A stretch of DNA of 34,824 bases from an uncultured Alistipes sp. (GTDB lineage: Bacteria; Bacteroidota; Bacteroidia; Bacteroidales; UBA932). This document shows, piece after piece, positions 15,120-23,354 of the stretch. The notes under the pieces are model-generated. The model searched no databases. It saw only the letters and a program-made list of their open reading frames with translations, and was not told the origin of the DNA. Both the position numbers and the translations under genes were made by a program. Where the stretch lies: positions 1-34,824 of the forward strand of contig UQUJ01000029.1 of the NCBI GenBank assembly GCA_900544195.1, read 5' to 3'. Position 1 is the first letter of the stretch. Every line of letters starts with the position of its first letter.

Positions 15120-15893
15120 CTATTGTAATTTGAAAACGTATGTTATCGTTCCTTGCTGGAGCGCCGGTGCGTCAGCGCTCTGGTTGAAGTGTGTCTGCAA
15201 GGCCGCGGCCCTTGCCGCCGCCCAGAGTTTGGAGTTGTTCACAGTCGTTCCCTGTCCTCCAGGGACGGCCTTTGTCACATTGCCGTAGTTGTCAACCCAG
15301 ATGTCCACCACGACGGTGCCGTAGTCCTGCTCTGAATATGCCGGCCTTGGAATCGCCCCCAAGGTGTTTCTGCCTTTCAGCCGGGCGTTAGGTGTGCCTT
15401 CGGCCTTCCCGCTGGAAGTGTTTCCCTTAGGATGTCCGGCCTTGAACTCGTTCTTGGGTTCGGTGGCGCTGTGAGGTGCGTTCGAGGAGTCCTTCTTGCT
15501 CATTCCCGGGAACAGGGCGTTTTTGTTGATTTCCTCCTTCTGCACAGGAGTCTCGACATCACCGAAATCGTCCGGCTTAGCCTCGGCGGTCTTGTTCGCC
15601 TTCTCGGACCGGTGAGGCGACTCGCTCCTCTGGATCAGTTCCACCGGCTTCGTCCTGTCGATCTCCTCGGCCTGAGGCTGACGGCCTCTGTTCTGCCGTT
15701 TGATCGGCTGCGGCTCTTCCTCACTGAAATCCACGAGGAACGTCTGTTCCTGAGGCGGCGGGTAGATGTACTTCATCCCCGTGAACACGCAGAGCAGGCA
15801 GGCAAGCACGTGGACCGCGACCGTGAGAACGATCCCGGTCACCGTGGAGACCTTGGCCTCCTTCTGTCTGTCACGAAGGTATGGTTTCATCAT
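15120..15893 (-). CDS. TonB-like energy transducer
   Basis: 257 aa (256 if the second ATG at 15890 is used). It has a short cytoplasmic basic N-terminus (MMKPYLRDRQKEAKVSTVTG), one membrane anchor at about residues 17-42, and a long Pro/Lys/Glu-rich periplasmic linker (PPPQEQTFLVDFSEEEPQPI onward). The compact C-terminal domain has YGTVVVDIWVDNYGNVTKAV and ends ITYVFKLQ, typical of TonB/TolA-type C-termini. With ExbB and ExbD it would couple the proton gradient to outer-membrane transport, which would include SusC-type receptors. Its start overlaps the exbD stop by 4 nt (ATGA), so translation is coupled. The linker is long, and TolA-like function cannot be excluded. Confidence 0.8.
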   Translation of the reverse strand: MMKPYLRDRQKEAKVSTVTGIVLTVAVHVLACLLCVFTGMKYIYPPPQEQTFLVDFSEEEPQPIKRQNRGRQPQAEEIDRTKPVELIQRSESPHRSEKANKTAEAKPDDFGDVETPVQKEEINKNALFPGMSKKDSSNAPHSATEPKNEFKAGHPKGNTSSGKAEGTPNARLKGRNTLGAIPRPAYSEQDYGTVVVDIWVDNYGNVTKAVPGGQGTTVNNSKLWAAARAAALQTHFNQSADAPALQQGTITYVFKLQ

Positions 15894-16300
15894 TCAGGCT
15901 GTGTCGCTAAGATTACTTTGTAATGATTGCGTTTCGCTATGTTCATCAGCGACACGACCTCCTTGACAGGCACACTCTCGTCTGAGTAGATCGAGAACGT
16001 CGGGTCCTCCTCAGTCTGAAGAAGATCGACAAGGTCGTCCTCCAGTTCGGAGTACTGCACCGGAGTCTCGCTTCCGTTCAGATGGTAGGTGTAGGTGTCG
16101 TCGCCCCAATCCTTGATCGAGACGGTGACGGTAGGCTTGGCTGAGACCTGCCCCGTGCTCTTAGGGAGCAGGAGCTTCAGCGCGTTCGGATTGACCAGTG
16201 TCGAGGTGATCAGAAAGAAGATCAGCAGCAGGAACACCAAGTCAGTCATCGAAGACATCGCTGTGTCCGACAAGACCTTTGTGGTTCTCTTGAATGCCAT
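15890..16300 (-). CDS. exbD: ExbD/TolR-family biopolymer transport protein
   Basis: 136 aa. A short basic N-terminus with SMTDLVFLLLIFFLITSTLV carries the single transmembrane helix and its conserved Asp (MTDLVFLLLIFF), which takes part in proton translocation. The periplasmic domain contains LKLLLPKSTGQVSAKPTVTV and ends VSLMNIAKRNHYKVILATQ, with the typical ExbD fold length. It lies 3 nt after exbB and overlaps the tonB-like gene by 4 nt, giving the classic ExbB-ExbD-TonB order. TolR is the alternative; no tolB or pal follows, so ExbD is preferred. Confidence 0.88.
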   Translation of the reverse strand: MAFKRTTKVLSDTAMSSMTDLVFLLLIFFLITSTLVNPNALKLLLPKSTGQVSAKPTVTVSIKDWGDDTYTYHLNGSETPVQYSELEDDLVDLLQTEEDPTFSIYSDESVPVKEVVSLMNIAKRNHYKVILATQPE

Positions 16301-16303
16301 GGA

Positions 16304-17056
16304 TTATTTCTCCTCTCCGTTGTCCGCAGGTTCGTGCAGAAGATCCATAAAGTCGATTGTGGCGTTCTCCATCATGAACATAAGGTTGGAGATCTGCGCG
16401 ACCAGATAGTTGTAGCCGAAGTAGGCGAGGATGCCGACGATAAGACCGCCCACCGTGGTGATCATCGCCGTGTAGATGCCGCTTGACAGCAGCGTGATGT
16501 CGATGTTGTTGCCGGCGTTGGCCATGTTGAAGAAGGCCTGCACCATACCGAGCACGGTTCCGAGGAATCCGATCATTGGCGCTCCACCTGCGATGGTGGC
16601 GAGCATAGGGAGCCCCTTCTCAAGCCTCGCGATCTCGACGTTGCCCATGTTCTCGACAGATGTCTGAATGTCAGCGAGAGGTCTTCCGATGCGCTCGATT
16701 CCCTTCTCCACGAGACGCGCCACCGGAGAGTCATATTTCTGGCAGAGCGAGACAGCCGACTTCACCTTCCCTTCATGAATATAGTCGCGGATGTCCCTCA
16801 TGAAATTCTTGTCAACCTGTCCCGCCTTGTGGATCATCCACCATTTCTTTCCGAATATGTAGATGGCGATCACTGACAGTATCGCCAGCACAATCATCAG
16901 CCAGCCACCCTTGGTCGCCATCTCGATGAGAGAGAACGACTGCTCTACCTGTTGTGGAGCGAGATTCGCCACAGGCGCGGCCCCCTGTGCCATATCCTCG
17001 GCCATCTCGGCCGCCGCAGAATCCAGGCCCACGGCCTGCAAAACTTGGAACAACAT
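16304..17056 (-). CDS. exbB: ExbB/TolQ/MotA-family proton channel protein
   Basis: 250 aa from ATG 17056 (MLFQVLQAVGLDSAAAEMAE); an upstream in-frame ATG at 17110 lacks family-like sequence. A first transmembrane helix lies at about residues 48-70 (GGWLMIVLAILSVIAIYIFG). A cytoplasmic domain follows (IRDYIHEGKVKSAVSLCQKY). Two further helices come from about 148 onward: MLATIAGGAPMIGFLGTVLG, the hallmark 'A..AP..GLLGTV.GM' motif of this family, and IYTAMITTVGGLIVGILAYF. It forms the pentameric channel with ExbD that powers TonB. A promoter candidate lies at 17291-17298, with a 200-nt leader that may encode a short peptide. Confidence 0.9.
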   Translation of the reverse strand: MLFQVLQAVGLDSAAAEMAEDMAQGAAPVANLAPQQVEQSFSLIEMATKGGWLMIVLAILSVIAIYIFGKKWWMIHKAGQVDKNFMRDIRDYIHEGKVKSAVSLCQKYDSPVARLVEKGIERIGRPLADIQTSVENMGNVEIARLEKGLPMLATIAGGAPMIGFLGTVLGMVQAFFNMANAGNNIDITLLSSGIYTAMITTVGGLIVGILAYFGYNYLVAQISNLMFMMENATIDFMDLLHEPADNGEEK

Positions 17057-17191
17057 AATTATCACGTACGTTTTTATTATTTTCAAAATCTCCGGCGTGC
17101 AACTGCACATTTCACGCCACTAAGTAACCTTCAAAAAATAACCTGCATCATCTTAAGGAATCTTTTCGGTCTATATCTCTTTTCTCATCAG

Positions 17192-17278
17192 TCATGTGCC
17201 ACCGGCACACTCCTTCTTCGAAAATAGATCTATCCTCGAAAATATTCTCTTAATCTGAGGCAACTTATTTTTTTTCAT
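17192..17278 (-). CDS. Possible 28-aa leader peptide upstream of exbB
   Basis: Eleven to twelve bases after a consensus -7 box (17291-17298), ATG 17278 opens a short frame, MKKNKLPQIKRIFSRIDLFS followed by KKECAGGT and TGA. It is strongly basic and small. Its 3' end includes a TGTGCC-ACC-GGCACA hairpin (about 17195-17209). I do not recognise it. It may be a translated leader controlling exbB, or chance in an A/T-rich leader; no homology can be claimed. Confidence 0.25.
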   Translation of the reverse strand: MKKNKLPQIKRIFSRIDLFSKKECAGGT

Positions 17279-17290
17279 GTTACTAAACTA

Positions 17291-17298
17291 CAAAGGTA
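17291..17298 (-). promoter_or_regulatory. Candidate -7 box for the exbBD-tonB run
   Basis: CAAAGGTA reads TACCTTTG on the minus strand, an exact TANNTTTG match and identical to the recJ -7 box. The -33 region has no clear TTTG. Transcription would start near 17287, about 230 nt before the exbB ATG. Confidence 0.4.
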
Positions 17299-17824
17299 CG
17301 CAAAATTTTCGAGACATCGCTCATTAATATTCCACCTTTAGGTTTGTGAAGGTTTTGGCACACCAGGAAGCCGGAACAGTCATTACAAAGCGTTCTTCGG
17401 GCGTCGCTCCCTCCTATGTGTGAAATCGGCGCGCACCTGGAGATTCATTTCTCTGATAAACAACAGATTGTCGTTCCAATATGAAGGTCAAGACAAGGGT
17501 ATATGGCTTTGTCGATCATATTCATGTGGTTGAGAGCCATGAAATTCATTGAGGGGCTATTTCTGACGCTGCAATTAGCGGGAACAGTCCTTTACCTTGC
17601 AGACACCTGCAATGCGGTTCGACGTTCCCAACGCAATGTGGAAAACCGACATGAGGAACGGACATACTGGCTGCAGGGTCATCAGGCAGACATGAATGTT
17701 CCTGACAATTGCAAAAGAAACTATGTAGAGACTTAATATTTACTTAGGGAACTATATTGGTGAGGAAGAGGACGTTGCCGGGGACGATGACACGAGACGG
17801 GTGACATCCGGCATCTACGGCATA

Positions 17825-17877
17825 AGCCGCAATCCTGTGTAAGTCGGGTCAAAACCGACGAAAGCAGGATTGCGGCT
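17825..17877. terminator. Nested hairpin downstream of the catabolic operon
   Basis: AGCCGCAATCCTG (17825-17837) pairs perfectly with CAGGATTGCGGCT (17865-17877). Inside, GTCGG (17843-17847) pairs with CCGAC (17855-17859). The structure is a 13-bp stem carrying a second small hairpin. It is about 190 nt beyond the last gene of the minus-strand operon. There is no U-tract on either strand, so it may be an RNA-protecting structure or an insertion remnant rather than a classical terminator. Confidence 0.5.
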
Positions 17878-17944
17878 GTGTTTCGCCAACTGGCTTCACC
17901 ATAGTTGTCGTCATCTGCACGGTTGTGGCGTTCCATTTTCGGAA

Positions 17945-17980
17945 TCCTTCAGGAGGAACGATTCCTCCTTTCGAGGAAGG
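17945..17980 (-). terminator. Hairpin about 100 nt after the last operon gene
   Basis: AGGAGGAA (17951-17958) pairs with TTCCTCCT (17962-17969) around a CGA triloop. TCCTTC (17945-17950) can pair with GAAGGA (17975-17980) outside it. It lies where the 10-gene operon should end, but no U-run follows on the minus strand. Confidence 0.4.
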
Positions 17981-18066
17981 ACATAGACTACAAGCTACTA
18001 TAACCGTGTCAGAAGGAATGATGCCGGCACGCCGCAGACTCGGACTTTAGAGTGTTGATTACGTTG

Positions 18067-18888
18067 CTAGATCGAGAACGCGTCGAACCCTCCGTCGATG
18101 ACGCTCACGGTTCCGGTCACGGCCTTTGAGGCATCGCTTGCAAGATAGTGCAGGGTGCCGACCAACTCGTCAGGTTCGAGGAAACGGCCGATAGGTGTGT
18201 GGGCGAGGATCGTGTGGGAACGGGCGGTAAGGGAGCCGTCTTCGTTGGTGAGAAGTGCGCGGTTCTGGTTCGTCAGAAGGAACCCGGGGGCGATCGCATT
18301 GACCCTCAGACCTTCACCGAACTTGATGGCGAGTTCCGCGCAGAGGTACTTTGTCCAGTTGGCCACGGCGGCCTTGGCCACTCCATAGCCGGCCACGCGG
18401 GTGAGCGGACGGAGAGCCGACTCGGAGGCGAAGTTTATGATGGAGCCCTTGCCGGACTCAACCATTGACTTGGCAAAGACCATTGTAGGAAGGATCGTGC
18501 CGAAAAGGTTCAGTTCGGTGACTTTCTTGACGGCGTCCACATCCAGGTCGAAGATTGTCTTGTCCGGCGGAACCGTTGCCGAGGCCATGTTGCCTCCGGC
18601 GGCGTTCAGCAGTATGTCAATCTTCCCGTACTTTGCGATGATCTGCTCGTTGTTGCGCTCAAGTGTGGCCTTGTCAAGAACATTTGTCGGGAAAAAGCAT
18701 GCCTCTCCTCCGTCTTTGGCGATTTCCTCCACGAGCGCCTCTCCGATGGCGGAGGCCCTGTCGAGATCAAGCAGCACCACCTTGCAGCCTTGCGCCGCGA
18801 AATATTTTACGATGGTGCTTCCAAGCACACCGCAGGCTCCGGTCATGACCACGACCTTGCCCTTAATGTCAAAAAGATTCTGTGTCAT
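18067..18888 (-). CDS. uxuB: SDR-family D-mannonate oxidoreductase (fructuronate reductase)
   Basis: 273 aa short-chain dehydrogenase. The Rossmann glycine motif is TGACGVLGS, NAAGG follows the fourth strand, and the catalytic serine (FASES) and Y..xK pair (YGVAK) are present; the C-terminus ends GTVSVIDGGFDAFSI. The SDR 'LNAAGGN' form beside uxuA fits the SDR-type D-mannonate oxidoreductases (as in Bacillus UxuB/YjmF), which interconvert D-fructuronate and D-mannonate with NAD(H). Classical E. coli UxuB is an unrelated long-chain enzyme, so the symbol denotes role, not homology. It is the last gene of the operon, 27 nt after uxuA. A gluconate/sugar 5-dehydrogenase role is the main alternative. 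Confidence 0.75.
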   Translation of the reverse strand: MTQNLFDIKGKVVVMTGACGVLGSTIVKYFAAQGCKVVLLDLDRASAIGEALVEEIAKDGGEACFFPTNVLDKATLERNNEQIIAKYGKIDILLNAAGGNMASATVPPDKTIFDLDVDAVKKVTELNLFGTILPTMVFAKSMVESGKGSIINFASESALRPLTRVAGYGVAKAAVANWTKYLCAELAIKFGEGLRVNAIAPGFLLTNQNRALLTNEDGSLTARSHTILAHTPIGRFLEPDELVGTLHYLASDASKAVTGTVSVIDGGFDAFSI

Positions 18889-18915
18889 ATTGTTAAATAC
18901 TGTTATGTCGTGTAA

Positions 18916-20085
18916 CTATTCATAGGACTTGATGATGCCTTCCTGGATTCCCCGGAGTTCCGCGAGGCTGCGCATGCGTCCGTAGCAGGAATAGCCTGGG
19001 TTGGACTTGCGGTTCAGGTCGTCACACATCTGGTGCCCGTGATCGGGGCGCACAGGAATGCTGATCCCTCGCCGTTGCTCTACTTCAAGCAGTGCCTTCA
19101 TCATTCCGTACATGTCCACATCTCCTTCCAGTAGGTTCGCCTCATAGAAGTTGCCCTCAGAATCTCGCTTTGTTGTCCTCAGGTGAACGAAACCGATTCG
19201 GTCTCCGAACTCACGCATCATGGCCACACAGTCGTTGTCCGCACGCACGCCGAACGAACCCGTGCAGAGACACAGCCCGTTGGACGGATTTGGTACAGCG
19301 GCCACGATCTTTCTGAAATCCTCAGCTGTTGAAAGAATGCGTGGAAGCCCCAGCAATGAATATGGCGGATCATCGGGATGTATCACCATGACGGAGCCGC
19401 ACTCGTCCGCTACGGGACAAATCTGACGAAGGAAGAATATGAGGTTGTCACGAAGTTGTTCCTCAGTGACCCCGTCATACCTTGAAAGAGCCTCCCTGAA
19501 TTGATCAAGAGTGAAGCTTTCCTCACTGCCCGGAAGGCCTGCGATCATGTTGCGGGTGATCAGTCCGATCTCGGCCTCGTCCATCTTGTCATAACGCGCC
19601 TTGGCGACGGCGATTTCCTCGGTGGAATATTCATTGAAAGCCGCCTTGCGCTCCAGAATGAACAGGTCGAACGCCATGAACGCCGCCCTCTCGAATCTCA
19701 AGGCGCGGGAGCCGTCGGGCATCTCAAACCGCAGGTCTGTCCTGGTCCAGTCAATCACCGGCATGAAATTGTAGGTGATGCATTTGATACCGCACTCGGC
19801 CAGATTGCGGATGCTCTGCTTGTAGTTCTCTATGTAGCGGAGATAGTCACCTTCGCGGGTCTTGATGTGTTCATGGACCGGTACGCTCTCCACGACGCTC
19901 CATTTGAGTCCTGACTCGGCGATGAGAGCCTGCCGTTTGCGGATCTCATCCACTGTCCACACCTCTCCGTTAGGAACATGATGCAGCGCATGGACTATGT
20001 CCGTGGCCCCGGCCTGCTTTATGAAAGCAAGGCTCACGGGATCATCCGGACCGTACCAACGCCAACTTTCAGTCATTCGTATCAT
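18916..20085 (-). CDS. uxuA: D-mannonate dehydratase
   Basis: 389 aa; dehydrates D-mannonate to 2-keto-3-deoxy-D-gluconate, the joining step of glucuronate catabolism. The start MIRMTESWRWYGPDDPVSLA is diagnostic of UxuA ('M..TWRWYGP.D.V.L'); a second ATG at 20076 is possible. Other family segments are GIKCITYNFMPVIDWTRTDL, MVIHPDDPPYSLLGLPRIL, CTGSFG and FVHLRTTK, then RPDHGHQM near the C-terminus, the TIM-barrel metal and substrate residues. Length matches the family. It sits 12 nt after the surface lipoprotein gene and 27 nt before the SDR oxidoreductase, inside the HexNAc operon. uxaC, KDG kinase and KDPG aldolase are not in the window. Confidence 0.95.
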   Translation of the reverse strand: MIRMTESWRWYGPDDPVSLAFIKQAGATDIVHALHHVPNGEVWTVDEIRKRQALIAESGLKWSVVESVPVHEHIKTREGDYLRYIENYKQSIRNLAECGIKCITYNFMPVIDWTRTDLRFEMPDGSRALRFERAAFMAFDLFILERKAAFNEYSTEEIAVAKARYDKMDEAEIGLITRNMIAGLPGSEESFTLDQFREALSRYDGVTEEQLRDNLIFFLRQICPVADECGSVMVIHPDDPPYSLLGLPRILSTAEDFRKIVAAVPNPSNGLCLCTGSFGVRADNDCVAMMREFGDRIGFVHLRTTKRDSEGNFYEANLLEGDVDMYGMMKALLEVEQRRGISIPVRPDHGHQMCDDLNRKSNPGYSCYGRMRSLAELRGIQEGIIKSYE

Positions 20086-20097
20086 GATTCTGCTGAT

Positions 20098-21711
20098 TTA
20101 GTTGTTTTTGATTGTCCTTATGCAGCGGACGAAACGTCCGTCACCGCTCTTCCCTTTGCCCGGAGTGTCGGCCACCGTTGACATGTAAGCCTTTCCGAAA
20201 CGCATGAATGAGCCGTACACATTGCCCTTGGCATCCTGAAGCTCGGTGCTGGCCCAGTACCTTTCGCCGTTCTTGTTATCCGCCGCCGAGTTCATCACAG
20301 TGCCGCCGTAAGTGGTAAGCGAGAGATCGAACGCAGCCCTCGCTTCCTTCTCCTCGTCAGAAATCTCGGCGGGAACCTTGGATTTGACATTAGGGTCGTA
20401 GGCGACTCCGTTGTAGACATTGAATATCTCGACAAGCTCGTTGAGTGACGGCCAGTACCATTCCTCGCCAAGAGTTGAGCAGAAAGAGACCGCCGGAATG
20501 TCCTTTGCCTCCGCGCTGGCCTTGATGACCGCCGTGTTGGCGGCTCCGTCATCCATGCTCACTGCATTCAGAAAGGCCGGTGTGGCGGCGTTGGACCAAG
20601 GCACGTCCTCTGAACGGACAAGACTAAGAACCTTGGATGTCTTTCCGTCCTCGGATGTCCAGTAGATGATACCGACATTCTTACCGTTTTCCTTGTAGGC
20701 CGGGAACTTGGTCTGGAGAGGCTTCTCCGGCTCACCGCTCACAAGTTTCATGCAGCGCACATACCTTTTGGACGCGTTGGTCTTGCCCATCTGGTCGGCA
20801 GGGGTGGAGGCATAGACCTTTCCGAAGCGCATTGTCGACGCATAGACCTTGCCTGTCTTTTCGTCTGTCTGCTCGGTGCTTGTCCAATATTGGTCTCCGT
20901 TACTGTTCTCTGAACCGGTGTTGAGTGCGACTCCTCCATTGTCGGCAAGCGCTTTCTCGAAGGCCGCTCTCGCGTCTTTCTCTTCCGGGGTGATGTCCGA
21001 TGGTTTCGCTGCGGTGGCGGCATCGAAGGCTGTGCCGTTGTAGGTCTCGAACAGCTTCTTCATCTCGTCCATCGCTGGCCAGAACCAACCTTCTCCATGG
21101 GCATCGCAGAACGCAAGCGCAGGAATGCTTGCCGCTTCCTCGCTGGCGCGGAGAAGCGCGGTGTTGGCGGCTCCGTCTGTCTCTCCGGTGCCGATTACAT
21201 GTGTGCCGTCGGTTGACCAGGCAACGGTCGTGGCGGTCCTGTCAAGGCTTACGACAAGTGCTGATTGTCCGTCCTCGGCTACCCAGAACACAATACCGGC
21301 CGCGATTCCGTTCTGATACCAGACATCGCGGAGCTTGTAGAGTGGTTCCGGTTCCGGCTCTGGTTCCGGTTCTGGTTCGGTTTTGTGGCCTGGTTGCGTG
21401 ACTGTAACAGTGGCGGGGATGCTTCCGGCCACAATATGAACCTCGACGGTTCTGTCGTCTTCGGAGGTGTTCTCCTTGTAAGTAAGTGTGAGACAACGTG
21501 ACGTGATCTCTGCTGTCAGCCAGTCCGATGACAACTCGACCGTGGGCTCGGTGTTGGTGGCAAGGAGGATGTCCTTGGCTCCGGCGTAATAGTCCGTGAG
21601 CACCACTTCCGTCTCATCGATGTTGAAGAAATCCTCTTTGGTCTCCTCTTTCACGCAGGCCGCCGAGATGATCGAGGCGGCAAGCAGTGCGATATATCCT
21701 GTTCTTTTCAT
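20098..21711 (-). CDS. Surface lipoprotein with BACON-like domain and two repeated C-terminal domains (SusE/SGBP position)
   Basis: 537 aa. The lipoprotein signal is MKRTGYIALLAASIISAAC, Cys 19. Residues about 25-108 form a BACON-like all-beta domain (ATNTEPTVELSSDWLTAEIT ... VTVTQPG). A Glu-Pro linker (about 113-123) follows. Two homologous units of about 185-190 aa begin around 125 and 330: GIAAGIVFWVAEDGQSALVV versus NVGIIYWTSEDGKTSKVLSL. Each continues with DGAANTA, a W(F/Y)WP motif, an 'EE(K)xARAAF' helix, QYWTST/RYWAST, and ends in a RYVRC/RFVRC strand. The units resemble DUF1566/FGE-like sheets found in Bacteroidota surface proteins. Encoded right after susD, it is a probable glycan-binding partner. 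Ligand unknown. Confidence 0.75.
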   Translation of the reverse strand: MKRTGYIALLAASIISAACVKEETKEDFFNIDETEVVLTDYYAGAKDILLATNTEPTVELSSDWLTAEITSRCLTLTYKENTSEDDRTVEVHIVAGSIPATVTVTQPGHKTEPEPEPEPEPEPLYKLRDVWYQNGIAAGIVFWVAEDGQSALVVSLDRTATTVAWSTDGTHVIGTGETDGAANTALLRASEEAASIPALAFCDAHGEGWFWPAMDEMKKLFETYNGTAFDAATAAKPSDITPEEKDARAAFEKALADNGGVALNTGSENSNGDQYWTSTEQTDEKTGKVYASTMRFGKVYASTPADQMGKTNASKRYVRCMKLVSGEPEKPLQTKFPAYKENGKNVGIIYWTSEDGKTSKVLSLVRSEDVPWSNAATPAFLNAVSMDDGAANTAVIKASAEAKDIPAVSFCSTLGEEWYWPSLNELVEIFNVYNGVAYDPNVKSKVPAEISDEEKEARAAFDLSLTTYGGTVMNSAADNKNGERYWASTELQDAKGNVYGSFMRFGKAYMSTVADTPGKGKSGDGRFVRCIRTIKNN

Positions 21712-21723
21712 TTTCCAATAATA

Positions 21724-23343
21724 TTAATTCCAACCTTTGTTCTGAGGGTAGACATCGGATCCTCCCATGAGGAGAATCTGATTGCTAGGGATCGGCCAGC
21801 ACTCATGCTTCCCGACGACAAAGTTCTGACGGGCGAAAGTGAAATCCTTGTTGAGGTACGGGTTTTCCGCCATGGACTCACCTTCCCATTTCCGGCAATA
21901 TTCTCCAAGCAGACCGAGTCTCTTGAGGAGAGGCCATCTGACACCTTCGAAATTCAGTTCGCGGGCATATTCATCAAGAATGTTCTCCAATGTGAGAGTC
22001 CCCTCGAACCTGTCGTTCCCGGCGCGCTCGTAGGTCATGTTGAAATATTTCACCGCATTGGTGTTGTCACCTTTATGGTAGTATGCCTCCGAACACATCA
22101 GCACGGTCTCAGCAAGGCGATAGACGATCAGATCCCTGAAACTTGTCTTGCGGTCAGGTTCGTCTGCATTGGTCCAGAAGTCCGCATGCTTGCGGCTCAT
22201 CGTGTGGAGGTTGGCGATGTACGACGCGTCCTTTTTAGGTACGATCTCTTTTCCGTAGGTCTCCGGACGTGCGGGATCGTTGTAGTAGAACTTCCTTACG
22301 AAGTAGCAGTCGAGGCGCTTGTCCTTCGGACCGTACATGTCCAGAAGATGCTGGTTAGGGTAGTCTCTGCCGTAGCCGAACCCGCCTTGGTCGCTGGAGC
22401 TTATGGCGCCGTCAACACTTGAATATCTTGATGTCACAAAGACGGAAATCGGATGACCTTTCAAGGTAGTGCCTGTGATCACTCCTCCACCTCCGGTGTT
22501 CTTCGAGAACTGGTAGGCGTACAGGACTTCCTTGGACCGTAGATTCTCGGAATTGAAGATCTCGGCAGGGTCATTCTCAAGTTCTGTGATGCCCTTCGCG
22601 TCTCTTAGAATATCCTCGGTCTGTGCGATCACGCAGTCCCAGTCTTCCTCCCACATGGCCACCTGGGCGCGGACATGCTTGGCTGTGGCCTTGGTGTACA
22701 TTCCGTACATGACTCCGTTGTCATATACCGGAATCTCGTATGGAAGTGCCGCTATGGCAGCGTCGAGGTCGTTTTTCAGAAGAGTGAACACTTCATCCTT
22801 GGTGGCAGGCTTGTAGGTTCTCTCCAGATTGGACACGTCTGTAGGCTCTGTGTTGAGGTAGATCCTTTCGAATCGTTTCCAGAGTTCGAAATAGGCCCTT
22901 GCCCTGAAAAGGCAAGCCTCTCCATGGATCTTCCTGATCTCTGGATCCTCAAGCCCGAGATGTTCAGAGGATGCGATTATCTCGTTGGCGCGCCCTGCTA
23001 TGGCGTACCAGAATTTCCAGTAGTCTTCGATTACTCCGGAGTCTGGCGTAAGGTCGGTGAGCCTTCCCAATGACGCCCAGTTACCGGCGTTGAACAGGAA
23101 TATGTCCGTGTTGAAATCGAACAACTGGGGGAGGATCACAATGCCCTTTGAATCGGAATTGTCAACAATGTTGTCCCTTTCATAGACATACAGTCCGGCT
23201 ATCGCCCTTTTCAGACCATCTTTGTCAGTCTTGAGGTAGTTTGTCGTCACGGATGTCTCCGATTCGAGGTTGAGCAGGTTGTCACATGAGGCACACAAAG
23301 TCATGGCCAACACGGAAATCGTTATGATGGAAGTCTTTTTCAT
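21724..23343 (-). CDS. susD: SusD/RagB-family glycan-binding lipoprotein
   Basis: 539 aa. The lipobox is LCASC in MKKTSIITISVLAMTLCASC (Cys 20). The N-terminal tetratricopeptide-like helices include LKRAIAGLYVYERDNIVDNS, EVFTLLKNDLDAAIAALPYE and AKHVRAQVAMW. The C-terminal SusD half contains AETVLMCSEAYYHKGDNTNA, the typical 'L.RLAEV.LM.AEA' segment, and LDEYARELNFEGVRWPLLKR, with the family's 'ER..EL..EG.R..DL.R' signature. The protein ends with the 'PIPSNQILL' motif (HECWPIPSNQILLMGGSDVY). It caps the SusC transporter and captures oligosaccharides. It begins 11 nt after susC, so the pair is co-translated. The symbol denotes the family. Confidence 0.95.
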   Translation of the reverse strand: MKKTSIITISVLAMTLCASCDNLLNLESETSVTTNYLKTDKDGLKRAIAGLYVYERDNIVDNSDSKGIVILPQLFDFNTDIFLFNAGNWASLGRLTDLTPDSGVIEDYWKFWYAIAGRANEIIASSEHLGLEDPEIRKIHGEACLFRARAYFELWKRFERIYLNTEPTDVSNLERTYKPATKDEVFTLLKNDLDAAIAALPYEIPVYDNGVMYGMYTKATAKHVRAQVAMWEEDWDCVIAQTEDILRDAKGITELENDPAEIFNSENLRSKEVLYAYQFSKNTGGGGVITGTTLKGHPISVFVTSRYSSVDGAISSSDQGGFGYGRDYPNQHLLDMYGPKDKRLDCYFVRKFYYNDPARPETYGKEIVPKKDASYIANLHTMSRKHADFWTNADEPDRKTSFRDLIVYRLAETVLMCSEAYYHKGDNTNAVKYFNMTYERAGNDRFEGTLTLENILDEYARELNFEGVRWPLLKRLGLLGEYCRKWEGESMAENPYLNKDFTFARQNFVVGKHECWPIPSNQILLMGGSDVYPQNKGWN

Positions 23344-23354
23344 CGTCGTATTCT

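Larger units (their letters stand above)
17299..18066. other. Gene-free interval between the exbB promoter and the catabolic operon
   Basis: I find no convincing gene here. The longest plus frame (17503-17736) has poor composition and no recognisable motif. The right half contains hairpins, listed separately, downstream of the mannonate oxidoreductase. No tRNA or rRNA was recognised. The interval may be the 3' end of the long operon plus non-coding spacer. Confidence 0.5.

Noticed and set aside
17503..17736. 77-codon plus frame in the gene-free interval
   Set aside because: No motif, no promoter and improbable composition.
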